Shown piece after piece: positions 1 through 11,810 of a stretch of 64,000 nucleotides of DNA. Position numbers and translations under genes: made by a program. The stretch spans positions 1,984,001 through 2,048,000 of the forward strand of contig PZJY01000005.1 of assembly GCA_031472005.1 (NCBI GenBank). The letters are read 5' to 3'. The first letter of the stretch is position 1, and each line of letters begins with the position of its first letter. The notes under the pieces were generated by a model, which was not told the origin of the DNA, made no database searches, and saw only the letters and a list, made by a program, of their open reading frames with translations. This DNA is from Tetracladium setigerum (taxonomy: Eukaryota; Ascomycota; Leotiomycetes; Helotiales).

Positions 1-35
1 ACGCAACTATTTGGTAACAGGACCTATCTACAATA

Positions 36-1936
36 ATGGCAACCCCACAACATCCTTCCTCCATCGATCAGTTTCTCCGGCCATTGCAAATAGACGTCAA
101 GAAATGCCATTCTCTTTCCAGAAGTCTTTGGGTCACATTTGTCAATCTTGCAAAAGAATCCGAGGAGCAGTTTCTACCCACTCCGATCTCGCATTCCGTT
201 CTAAGGCCGGAGGAGGAAGCTGAGGGAAGGTATGTCATTTGTGTTTATATCAACATACCAAGAGACGATGGAAATTGCCACACTTATTGCGCTTAGTTTT
301 TTTTTTATTGCATATTCTTGAATTGGCGAGTACTTTCTTGCGTGGACAATCTGACTCTATTTACAGATATTTAGCAATCGATATGTGAGTCGCCAGCCAG
401 GTGGAGTTTTCATCACTTCTCGAACCTGACCGGAATATCTCTCTAGAGGAGGGACCAACCTGAGAGTTGGGTTTATAGAGCTCCAGTCTTCAAAAATTGC
501 AATCTCAACCGGTCGCGAAAACTCATCAGTCACAAATGGAGTCGCACCGCCTGTTGTCAGACACCTCGAAAAATCATGGCCCATTGGAGACCAGTTGAAG
601 AATAACCAAGCCGAAGGTCTATTTGCGTGGATTGGAAACTGTATTAGAGAAGTGGTGAGAGATGGATGTAACAAATGGCCTGGGGAACTACCTGAAGAAA
701 TCCCTCTTGGTGTTACATTCAGTTTTCCTATGATGTTTGCTATAGCCTCCATGCCTAGCGAGACAAGACCACTTGCTAATCGTCCTCCAGTCAACACAGC
801 CTCTCCGATGCCACTCTAATGGCAATGGGTAAAGGATTCGCCATGAACTCCAACCTTGATCTCGGCAAACACCTTCTCGAAGGCTATTCCTCCTCGTCTG
901 CAACTAGTCCCTCTTCTCTTCCCCGCATCAAAATAACAGCAATAGCCAACGATGCCGTCGCAACACTAATCTCATTCACCTATCAACAGCGCAACAACCC
1001 CTCCGCAAACCTACCATGGGACTCATAGTCGGCACAGGAACAAATGCCACGATTCCTCTATCACTGCATAAACTCCATCCGTCTAAACACCCTTCCAATC
1101 TTCAATTCCCAAAAGCCAAATATGAAAATCAAACCAACGATCCAAAGATCGTCGTAAACACAGAATGGACCATCAAGGGTGCATCACCTCCCCTCCACGA
1201 ACACAATCTCATCACAAAATGGGACGCACAACTTGATGCCGAGGGTTCAGCACCTGGTTTTCAGCCATTTGAATACATGACTTCAGGCCTCTACCTCGGC
1301 GAACTGGGACGTCTCATCATACTCGATTATTTCGTTAACTATCTTCTTTTACCCGCCGTCAATCTGCCCGAAAGACTTTGTGTTAAGAATGGACTTAGCA
1401 CAACATTTCTTGGGTGGGTTAGACCGGAAGGCATTGTAGAACAGTTGAATCAAGAGTTACCACCACCACCCGGACTAAAAGACCATGGTGTTGAGAGGGA
1501 GGATTATTTTAAGTGGACGGCCGAGAGGGCAGAAGTAGTTTATAAAGTTGCAAAGACACTTCAAATTCGTGGATCGGCCATGATAGCGGCAGCTATTCTT
1601 GGGTTACTTGCTTGTGCAGACGAGCTTGATTTCTCGTCCCCGGCCTTGGGATCGGGATTGAAACAAAAGTCAAAAGAAACGGCAGAAGGACCGACAGAAG
1701 TAGAGATAGAGGAGTTACTGGTGGGATATACAGGAGGTTGTATAGATCATTTTCAGAATTATCTGGAAGAGTGTCAGGAGTTTTTAGATAAGGTCGTGGT
1801 AGATGAGTTTAGAAGTAAGAGGAAGTTAAGGGTGGTCTTAGTGCCATGTCATGATGGTGGGATAATTGGTGCCGGAATTTTGGCGGGGACGGTGAGGAAC
1901 ATGTCAAATGTGGAAGGTGATAAAAAAGGTGCATGA
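36..1936 (+). CDS. Atypical hexokinase (HxkC/XprF-like), with a 1-nt frame break
   Basis: Hexokinase-superfamily protein. The phosphate loop GGTNLRVGF, FSFPMIQ, NDAVATL, GLIVGTGTNATI and the C-terminal GGIIGAGILAG are all visible. Proposed exons are 36-229, 367-384, 447-734 and 791-1936. Exon 2 is only 18 nt and codes YLAIDI. The ATG at 36 opens an N-terminus typical of fungal hexokinase relatives. The reading frame breaks at the C4 run 998-1001: NDAVATL lies in one frame and GLIVGTG in the next, and no GT-AG intron can bridge them. One extra base there gives a 548-residue product. The resemblance is closest to the HxkC/XprF group, which in Aspergillus regulates extracellular proteases under carbon starvation rather than glycolysis. 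That assignment is inference from motifs; a catalytic hexokinase is not excluded. The gene converges on CEF1. Confidence 0.8.
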
Positions 1937-2182
1937 TGAGGAAGGGTATATAGGTTAGTCAATGGGAGTTGCGAGATAACTGGCTTCATTTTGTCCCCGA
2001 AAGGCATTCGCAAATTCATATCACATGGCATTACAGAAGAACCTGCAAATTACATCACGAAAGAGTTACGACAAGAGTAAGACACAATTTGAATGCAATC
2101 TCATATATGTCCTTTCGCTTGGACACTCCTTAAGTATCATACAAGTACATCCTTCCAACTCCAATTACCTATGCATGCATGC

Positions 2183-4580
2183 TCAATGATACCCATTTGT
2201 CCCATTTCCCAAACTCAAAAGCTCCTCTCTCCTCGCTCTGTACAAATCTTGTGCCTCTCTTTCCCGTTTGCTCACAAATTCTACTTCAGATCTCAATGCC
2301 TCCAGACGACGCGAAATGGCAGCCTCTTCAGAAATCTGAAGTGTTCGGAAAGAATCTAAAGAGTAGCTAGCCTTGGCGAGTGCTTCGGCTGCGTCAGATG
2401 TCTTCTGACGGAGGGTCTTTGCCCGGTTGTGATACCCTCCCATGTGTAGAGCTAGCTTCTTTTCGACCTTGCTACCTCTCTCGGCGATAGCTACGATGGA
2501 ATCCTGAACATTCTAGAGATATAATTAGTCAGAATAGTTTAAAAGAAGAAAGAGCACGTACTTCGAAAGCTTCAAGAAGCATCTGATGTTCATCGACCTC
2601 ATCATCGCCATATCCGCTTAGGCCAGGAAGCAAAGAAGAGCTGTGAGCCTCATCCCAAACTTTCTTGAAGAATGAATCGCCTTGCTGGGCTAGTTCCTCT
2701 GGTACCTCGCGGTTGATCAGAATTCTGGCCTGTGCAAGGGCATCATCATCGAAAGTGTTAAGCGCAGCAGGTGTTCCTTTTAGCTTGGCACCAGGAAGTC
2801 TATATTTATGCGCATCGCTAGCCTCTAATAGTGCTGCCTCATGAGCAACGGCCGCTCGAATCGGATCCGCGATATTCGCAGCCATTGCAAGCATCGCATC
2901 GATATCGAGAGCCGAAGAGCGAGGGAGTCCTTTTTGCATAACCTGAGTACGTCGTGAAAAATCGAGCTTCTCTTGGGCGTCCCTAATTTGCTTGTTTCTT
3001 CGGTCGCGGAGTTCAGCATCTTCTTCAGATTCTTCCTCTGCACCAAATGATTCCTGTTGCTCTTCTGGAAGCTCCAACTCCCACTCGGTGTCTTTCGGCT
3101 TAGGAAGTGATGCAAGGCCACGTTTGAGTTGATGTTTTAGAGACATTTCACGCAACTTGATATCTCTCGGTGTGCTGCCAACTAGCTGCATGTCCCCTTC
3201 TGCATTCAAAGCAAAAGAATCTCGTGGTGTTCTCATTGGAGTTGCCCCTGGAATTGCTGGAGGACCCATCTGGCCCATTCCATTTGCTCTGAGAGGTGTT
3301 GCCATAGGATTTGGTGTTTGCAAGGTATGTTTTCGGGGAGTTACAGAGTCGAAGCCCATACTGCCAGCACCTTCGTGGAGAGGGGTGTTGTCGCCACCAA
3401 GGAGGGATGATTGTGTTTCGGTAAGTGCTCTGATATTCTTGATTTCGTTCGCAATTCGGTCCTCTTCGGCAGGAGCTCTTGGTGTTCGGATTGGTGCGCC
3501 ACTGTTGACTGTAGAATATGTATTGACAAGGCCTCTGGTGGCATCGTTCTCACTTGATCTCGCCATTATGTTCGCTCTCTCCCCAACCATTCCCATCTTG
3601 ACAATTTCCTCTAATTCTGCTTCTCCGACTTGTGGTGCTGGTAGGACCATGGTTCGTCGCATACTACTTTGTTCTGCTTCCCGAATCTTTTGCATTTGAC
3701 CTGCTTTGATAGCTGCCTGATAGGAGGCCGAAGGCGCATTCTTGTTGTTCTTTTGTCTTTTGGCATCCGGATCACTATCCCCATCTCCCTTTCGCTTGTT
3801 CGCAAGTTGCTGTTTCCTGGGATCAAAGGCTGCCCGTTCAATTTCGTTGCGGACCGCTTCGTCCTCGATATCGTAAAATCCCGAGGCAGCTTTCTTCTCA
3901 AAAGGGATGTCGGCATTGTAATCCATTTCCCCCTTTTTGCGATTGACGACTTTGATGTTGATTCCAGCATTCTTAAGTTCCCGGCGCTTTTGCAGAACAG
4001 CTAGTCGCCTCGATTCCTCCAGCTGACGTTCACGAGCCTTCCTCTTTGCTTTCTTTCCCTGTGTGTTTGCCAAACGAGCACGCGCCTCACTCAGCATTTC
4101 CTTCTCGTCTTCGTCCAGGTCGATGGTATCTGGTCGCGCCGGTTTCGATTCTGGGTCTGGGTCCATCTCACCCGGTCGCAAACGTCGAACATCATCAGCG
4201 GATGGTGCCTTATTTTCTCCGCCATCTGGTCCACCTAATCCAAGCTCTCCCGACTCCTTCTGTTCTGCCTCGTCCAAGAGCTTCTGGTAGCGTTCGAGAC
4301 ATTGTGTCGCAGTTCGTCCGACCAGAGGTGCGATGGTACGCCATTGAGTTGGCATCAACTTCGCGAGATGCAGCAGTTTCTCGCTCTCCTCATTACTCCA
4401 TTCCACCTTCCTGATACCTGGATCCAACCATTCGCTCCATCGTGCCTTGCATTGTTTTGGAGTTTTGCGGGCGAGGAGGGATGACACTCGCGCCCATTGA
4501 TTTAGACCATACTTCGAAACCGATGCCTTTAGGATCTCGTCCTCAATATTGGTCCACACGCCTCCTTTGACAACAGGCAT
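2183..4580 (-). CDS. cef1: Pre-mRNA-splicing factor Cef1/Cdc5
   Basis: Core component of the Prp19/NineTeen complex, which stabilises the catalytic spliceosome in the nucleus. Exons are 4580-2562 and 2512-2183, with a 49-nt intron (GTACGT..CTCTAG). The product is 782 residues, a normal length for fungal Cdc5. Two N-terminal Myb repeats cover about residues 1-105 (GGVWTNIEDEILKASVSKYG, then a second repeat with VEWSNEESEKLLHLAKL). They are followed by a charged KKAKRKARERQLEE segment and a long linker with TPR and TPL motifs that could be phosphorylation sites. The last exon codes a coiled-coil tail (RRLEALRSEVEFVSKREREA) expected to contact Prp19-complex partners. The start is an ATG directly before the Myb repeat. 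The frame is intact throughout. Confidence 0.95.
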
Positions 4581-5520
4581 GTTGGTGATGGTGATCGGGT
4601 TGCGGTTGAAATTGTCGTGTTGTTCCTGTTTATGAATTTCGAGCTCGAAATTCTGAAGCCAGCCTTTGGTCGCGCTCCTTTCGACTTAGCGTGACGTCCA
4701 ATCACGTGACCATGCCGATTCTGTCTTCCATTCACTTCTGAATATCTTAAGAACATCACGCACGGTGCTGCTTACTCGGAAATCAAAATAATCAAAATAA
4801 TAGATACTTCGTATCTCAAATTCGATAATAAAAGCTTAAAGGTCCTCATCGTAGACTAGGTAGGTATCTTGGCTTCGGCCAGACGAATCGACAAGAAAGC
4901 GAGTAGAGTCGCACGATGTAGGTTCCCTTGAACCGATAGTAAAGTTCTTATTAAACATAGATCCTGTACAAATCATACTCATTCACATCCTTCAAGGCTT
5001 CAAGGTGGAATTTGCCATAAAAGCCTTGTCAACGTGGAATTGATATCTTCCCCTGCTCGGCTTCCATGCCAAGGCTGTCTTCCATTTACCTTCCAGCGTG
5101 TTAATCCAGTGCTTTTGTTGCACATCGCAAAATCTGTGCTAGCTCTTAGGGCTTTGCCCAAACTTATTATAGATGACAAGGAATAAATTAGGTCAAGAGG
5201 TGGGGTAAATAAATTATCTCATGACGGATCACTTTGCCAACACTCACTTCACGAACACCCGCCACTAAAAGTCAACGACAACCATGGTATTAATACATGC
5301 CACGAGAGTGCATATTTCCATTCATATATATAATAGAAACTGGGCTAGTTCTTTTATGTATATTCTCTTTCCTAGCCCGATGATTGTATAGCTCGTAGAT
5401 TGTCGGTATTTCAGGTAGGAATATTGTCAAGGCTGTCAAAATCACCATCAATCATTAAACATATTCTCGACTACAGCCCTCCGAAAACAATAACACCAAT
5501 ATCCACAACAGAGCTACTAT
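4581..5520. other. Intergenic, CEF1 upstream region
   Basis: Noncoding 0.94 kb between the CEF1 start and the 3' end of the 2EXR gene. It is AT-rich, with several TATAT stretches near 5325-5340. No conserved ORF, repeat or RNA gene is seen. Confidence 0.5.
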
Positions 5521-6505
5521 TCAACCTTGCCAAAACGTCGTAGCAGTAATCATCTCCCACTCATCTTCATTTCTACGTCTAGCGCAACACTTTTCTCGAA
5601 CTTTCCTCACAGGGGGTATCTCCAATATCCTCTTCACAACCTCGAACCTGGGCATATTCCAGACCACCCCCTCTTCAGCCCTCTTCCTCTCAAACTCCTT
5701 CATTTTCTTTTTCAAAACTTGATTCAAATGCTCAAGTCTCTCATCAATTGGTATTACCGCACGAGACATCGGATGAGGTTTCCACCAGTATGTAGTACGC
5801 GCAGGACGACCAATAGTTGTCTTAAAAACAGGGACGAGCTTGAATTCTTTCAACCCTGTGAAATGCGGAAGCCAATCATCCACCCATTTCAAGATGTCAG
5901 GCTCTGCTTTCTCAAATTTGTAAGTCTCGAGTCGCAGGTTGATGATCTGTGCCATCTCCTTGCGGGAGAAGAACTGATGATTGATGGGTTCTTCCTCCGT
6001 AGAGTTCCCTCCATTCCCACCTATGGCGAGAGGACCTGGTGGCGGACCTTTGAAGAACAGTGAATTGGGAAAAGTAAAGATATCGTTTTTAAAGTCGACG
6101 TAGCTTGGATATGGTGCCCTGTGACCAGCTTGCCAGTATGCCAAGAAACGAGGATCTCTGGCTGTGTACAGAGCCAGAGCGACTGAACGCGCTTCTCTGT
6201 TGACTTGGGGCAAGGCCGGATTATCAGGGAGAGAGTCTCTGCCATTTTTCCAGTACAGGCCACAGAGATGGGGACCCTGTATTTGAGAACCAGGGAGAGA
6301 GAGGGTCCAGATTAAGACTCGGAGCTCTGTAATCGCGTTAGATTATATTTCGAAATGCATCCTCTTGGATGAGCGGCCGAAGGAATTTAAGGAGCGTGGG
6401 CGTACCGATGGGAAGTCTAGAGAAGGGCAAAAAGTACTCAAAACCAAATTGAACGCCATCTTTTTGGTTTTGAACACGAGTGGAGAACCGTGTTTTCGGC
6501 ATCAT
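5521..6505 (-). CDS. 2EXR domain-containing protein
   Basis: Exons are 6505-6406 and 6326-5521, joined by a 79-nt intron (GTACGC..TTACAG), giving 301 residues. The joined sequence shows the 2EXR signature: FLPFSRLPIELRVLIWTLSL near residue 28, then LPQVNREARSVAL, which corresponds to the usual ILHVNREARS block. The intron falls inside the domain, so the single-ORF view hides the first half. The family is expanded in filamentous fungi and has no established biochemical role. The C-terminal half is basic and rich in charged helices. Two ATG codons in tandem (6505, 6502) begin the protein. Confidence 0.85.
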
Positions 6506-7081
6506 AGATGATGGGGAAGAGGGGGGAGGGGAGAGGGGCTTAAAGGCGTTGAATTTAGAGACGTTGGGTTGGACAAATCTTGAATGTTTTGAATAGACTT
6601 AGGCGACCGAAAGTTGTTTTCTTCTGTGTAGGTATTCAGGGTCTCGCCACGCCAATATGACCACCTCTAGTATGGCTGCTGCCTGGTGAAGATATTTCCG
6701 GAAATCTGCCTGCTACATCAAACACGGGCCAGACAAGATGGTGTATGCAGGTTGGAAGGTAGCGAAATAGAAGGTCGTAAAACCGGCAAGCCAACCAAAA
6801 ATCAAGGTAAAACACGACGAACTTTGATTGATGTTTATTTATTTCTACATGGCGTCAGATGAACGCACATTTTATCTAAACACTCTCCATCGAGCTAACC
6901 TAACTCTACATTATTCTATACACTTCTCCCTTCAACCTGACCTGTTGGTGCAACCATGCGCCGTCGACTCTAAACGCCTATGTATTTTGAACACCCACTC
7001 GCTATGCCGAATAAATAAACAAATGCTCCGTCAAGTCGCCCCATACTATACAGAAAGAAATAACTACGTGAAAAGTCATTG
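6506..7081. other. Intergenic between 2EXR gene and RPO41
   Basis: About 0.58 kb holding the upstream region of the 2EXR gene and the 3' flank of RPO41. Small ORFs here have no recognisable product. Confidence 0.5.
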
Positions 7082-10000
7082 TCACGAAAAAAAGTACTTG
7101 CTATCCTTTAGTCTCGACACATCAAATTCTCCCTGTGAAATAAGTAAGTAGAGCTCGGTAGGGAGTGGAAAACATGACTAACCTTTTCTGGAACTGGAGG
7201 GAAAGTAAGAGGAAGCCAAACTGGAGAGAAAGAAGCCTTCTTCGCGGCTTTGAAGGTCAACGACTTTTCAAATGATCCCATTCCTTTCCCCTGCAAATCA
7301 TCCGAATTCTCTGCAATATCTTCATTCTCGCCTGAGAATTCAATCATTTTGCTGGCATCCCCCGCCTTCGAGTCAGCATCATCCAAATCTACTTGAACTT
7401 CCCGAGATGAGATATCTCCGAGTCCCATATCAATAAGTTCGGGTTCAGTGGCCAAGTCTGCCGAGGCAGCCATCTCTTGAAAGATGCTCGTTGGGGTGAC
7501 CATGGCCTTGCCTTCTTCTACCTCCTTGGGGTCAGAGGAATTCAAAAGTCTCCATCTCTTACGTTCCAAAACCAGTTCATCTAGTTTGAGTGCTTTCTTG
7601 TCTCCGGTTTTCCAGACATTCTGTCTTAAGGTTCGGGCTCGCCATTCCAAGATCTTTTGATACACCGGGGCATCTGTGCGAACCTTGGCTTGATAAAAGC
7701 ACCCCTTGTATCGGGCCTCGAACTCAGTCGCTAGTCGTGTTACGACATCTTCAGTATGAATGCGAATGAAAGCATCTCTCAAAGCAGTGTTCATCGTAGG
7801 AACGTCTGCAGCATGGGTCCAGAAGGAATCATGGACAGCTGCAAATGACAATCCAAGCTCGTCACAGCGCAAGGCGGAGAGAAGCATGTGAGTGGCATCC
7901 AAAGAGTGAATGAAGTTTGGTGGAAATCCTTGCAGTTGTTTCCGTCTGCTGACTGGATTAGAACGATGAGGCTCCGATAAGCTGATTTTTTGCAAGTGCG
8001 TTCCAATCGTTCGTGATTTGCCTTTACGATAGGGCTGCACGACCGGCATGTGAAGAGGATTTGTCCATATGACGCTGGATTTGAATTGAATGATATTATC
8101 AATGTCTGGACTCTTCCGCTTTCGGCTTGGATCCTTAACTTGGGGCGTGACGGTTTCTATTTCAATCATATCCATCTGCTCAGGTGTGTACGACATCGTA
8201 ATCCTGTTGGCACACTCTCCAAGCCAATATTGAATGTCATGAGCTCCCTTGAACATACTGGATAGAGCGGTAAAAATCTTAGTTGCAACATATGCCGATA
8301 GAACGCCAGGGTTGACTTCGTCGTTGTTCGGTAGGTCTGGGTGAGCAGCAACGAGCTGTTTTCGGACTTGCGCCTTTGCACCGATATAGGTCACACCGTA
8401 GACATTTGTCATAACCGTTTGTTTGACCGTCTTACGGCTCACTTTTCCGTCAAGTACTATCGCCATAGCGTTGCCTGCAGCCTTATCATGAGCAATGCTC
8501 TCCTTGACCAAGTTTGCAACAGCTGTGTAAACATCTGCAGGACGATCGCCAGGCTCGAGGTTAACTTGTTTGGCACCCCAAGCATCACCTCCAAGTGCCG
8601 CGTAATGCTGGAGACCATTGCAGGTTCCATCCTGGTGGACTGGCAGGTGAGAAATAAATGTAGATGGATTTCCTGACTCAATGGCATTTCGAATCTCAAT
8701 GCACACAGCCAAACATTGCCAAGGATCTTCTGCTTTGAGCCACCATCGTTCTCCACCCAAGGAGTTTGTTGCTGAATCGTAAATCTTGTCGAGATGCTTG
8801 TTTGAAAACTCCTCGCGCTCTGACAAGCTGGCCTTGTCGAATCCAAAAACGTTTGCACAATGGATTTTCAGCCATTGCAACCCTCCTTCGCCAAGTTGCT
8901 TTCCTTGTCCAAATTTGAGAAGACCTCTGCAATGGTCGGCTCCCATGTGATTTAAGTACGGTGGAATTGGATATGCTCTTCCTCGGAAATCAATGTTGTG
9001 TGGGAAGTAGAACGTTTCTTTTTTCAAAGCCTGGGCAATCTCGATCTGGAAGTTCTGGAAACACCGCTGAGAATGCAAGCCATTTTTCTGATTCTCCATC
9101 AGTTTAACCTCTTTAATCCATTGCCTTCTTTGCAGTGGATCATCGGCCGAGTCTGGCTCTGGTGGAATTATGAAAGTTGGCGATTCCGCTGGGATGTTAG
9201 CAATAGCTTCTCCCGAGTTCCAGGCCGCCAGCATGACATCGAAAACCGGCTGGTTGATTTGCCACGGCGTCTTCCCAAGAACATCCAACCCCTTGAAAGT
9301 TTGCTCCATGTTTCCGTGCCCGATAGCAGCTTCAACATAGTATCTCTGATCCTTATCGCCAAGCTTGATTCTCATCATTTTCGATGGATGCACTAAAAAT
9401 CCGCCCTTATTGAAATCCGTCCATGGTTCGGGGGTAACGAGCATAGGAAGATGCTTGGCCAAAAGGCTGTGAACAGGTTCCCTTTTCATCTGTTCCACCA
9501 GAACTTTGTTGGCAGAAATCATGCCAACTTTCTTTCCCATCTTATATTGATGAGAATGCATCAAAGCAGGCTGCTGTTGACTCATTACCTCCTTGGTGGT
9601 TGGGTGCTCCAAAGTCACCGGTATTTTGGCAGTTTCAATCATTGCCGACATTAAGAATGCGCCAACCTTTGCATTTGTCGTTGTGGACCATTCTCGAGGC
9701 CTCGTTAACGTCTCTGGAGTGACCTCGGAAGTCAGCTTGTCGAGAAGTTTCGAAGCAGAACCAGTGTGAGACTTTGCAACCTTCTTCAAAAACTCTGGTG
9801 TCATAGCGCGCGGTGACTTGTCGTTATTCTGGGTTGGCCAGATAGAATTTTTGGAGTTTCTGTGTAAAACCTCGAATGCGCTCTCATCTTCCACGGCGTG
9901 TGCGATAGACATGATAGCATGTGCGAGTGGTAGTCCTTTGTCGGTTCCTTGAGCGCCCAAAGATGTCATGACCGTTAATATTGTCACAGCTGCCAGCTTC

Positions 10001-11349
10001 TCAGGAGAAAGAACTCGAAGAAACGGTCCGTAGATAACACGCTCCGCTTCAGCTGCTGATTTTTTCTCTGAACGCTCCGCTTGATTCACCTTGACAATCT
10101 CCTCCTTTAAATAATCCTGGAGTGCAATTTGCCAATTCCACATTCGAGCTCCAAGCGACTTGGTTTGCAAAGCCGTATTTAATCCCATCTTGGTGAGCTG
10201 CGTGCTCTCTTCCCTCCAGCGTTCGATGGCTGATTGTACTGCGTCTTCCTCGAGCCGGGTCTGAATCTCTCGTCGCTGCGCTTCGCTCGCGATATTTGTA
10301 TTGATTCCCTGGAGCGGCAGGCTGGAAAAAAGCGAAAGTGTTTGCTTTAGAGACTTCAAACCAAGACCTTTCTGGTCTGTGGGGCGAACAAAATCCGGGA
10401 TCGCCGTGGTCTTTTCGTCGTTCTCAAGTGGTTGAGCTTCTTCCACCTGAACTTCTGCATCTGCAAAGACCTGTCCTTCTTCCGCTAAATTGTAGGCTGG
10501 ACAGATGTGTACAACCATGTCAACTTCTTGAGCAGTTAAAACATCCAAACAAAGCACTTGATACACAATATCTTCCGTAACCATATCCATGTACCGGTTG
10601 ACAAGTCGATCCCGTTGGTTAGGCCTGGCGTGTAGGGAGGCTTTGACCATGTATGCTATCGTTTCTGCATTCGGAAGTAGACCATTTTGAATGATTTTAA
10701 GCTCGAACCATTGATGGATGGCTCGACTGCTGTTCTTCGAGGGGTTCAGAATGACTTGCTCGACGGCACACCGTAAATAAGAATTGTGCAATTCAAGCAA
10801 TTCGTCGGCATCTGGCTCCAAATACATGATTCGCTCCAGAATCACCGCGGCGCGTTCAGTTCTTCCAACATGTAGGCATGCATCGAATATTGATCTCATC
10901 TCTGCCATATCACCGCCAACTCCGGACTTTGTTGAGTGGCGGTATCTTACTGGAAGGGATGACACCGGGTTCGGAATCTGGAGCGGTTTCGAAGGATCAA
11001 ATGGCCTCAGGTTTATCAAGCTACTAACATCTCCAAAGTCGGTGCCAGCCGCTGGAGGGGGCTGCGAAGACAAGTCTGCCAAACCCTCGAAGGGTATATC
11101 ATCAAAGGGATGGTATGAGACTGCAGTGGCTAGAGAGCGGCGAGATGGTAAACTTGAAGCTTCCTTCGAATTCCTCCGTTTGGCCCACGCACTCCCCTGG
11201 GGGCCATTGTCGGTGTTCAAGACTCGCTTTCGGCTTTGTTGGGGGGTATTATACGCCGGACAGAGCCATGGCAGAGACAATTGAGGCGAGGAAAGATTAC
11301 ATCGTAGAGTTTTAGGATGGATGTTTCGTCGCGCTGCTCTCACAAGCAT
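7082..11349 (-). CDS. rpo41: Mitochondrial DNA-directed RNA polymerase
   Basis: Single-subunit T7-like polymerase that transcribes the mitochondrial genome. Exons are 11349-7183 and 7132-7082, with a 50-nt intron. The final exon codes only 16 residues, ending in YFFS before the stop. The product is 1405 residues. Polymerase motif A is DGTCNGLQHYAALGGD, motif B is KQTVMTNVYGVTYIGA, and motif C is FAAVHDSFWTH, with the catalytic aspartates and the motif B lysine present. The open frame extends upstream to a GTG at 11412, but the first ATG (11349) begins LVRAARRNIHPKTLRCN, a basic mitochondrial targeting-type sequence, so I start there. An acidic Ser-rich insert precedes the C-terminus. It is divergent from ATP25. 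Confidence 0.96.
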
Positions 11350-11810
11350 CTTTAGATCATTCGAGAGGTAGAGGAAAGGGGTCGGGATTGGGCGGATTAT
11401 CGAGTCGAGCACAAATTAAGAGAAGTAAAAGGTTTCAAAGGTAATATATACAAAAGGAGTGACTGTGTTGATACAAGGCCATAGGTAGATGGTGAGGTGG
11501 CCCGACTAGAGGTTGATTTTTTGACAGTTTGGAGAATCTTAAGACATCGGCAGACGCAGACGAGTCGAGTAAAAATTTAGAGAGGACTTGGCGCACCCCT
11601 GAGGTGGCAGGGTTGGTTCGAGTTGCAGGCCTTCATGCACAATTCCACCCTCGGCTGCCGTATAATTTTCTCCAGCTTGATACAGCAGCTTGCACTCATC
11701 GACGTCGACTACCTACCTAATTACTGCTGGTCAGGGTCAAGTACTACTGTAACCTGACGACAGCCGTTCATCATCATCTTTTCTCTCAATCAAGTAATCG
11801 AATCTTCCAT
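11350..11810. promoter_or_regulatory. Shared divergent promoter of RPO41 and ATP25
   Basis: 461 bp separate the RPO41 ATG (-) from the ATP25 ATG (+). Both products act in mitochondrial gene expression, so shared control is plausible. No TATA box is obvious and I assign no specific factor site. Confidence 0.5.

Noticed and set aside
957..989. 33-nt GT-AG segment as an intron to explain the hexokinase frame change
   Set aside because: Too short, a multiple of three so it cannot change frame, and it would delete the conserved VATL block.
3157..3699. 180-codon ORF on the + strand inside CEF1
   Set aside because: Shadow of the conserved CEF1 coding frame on the other strand.
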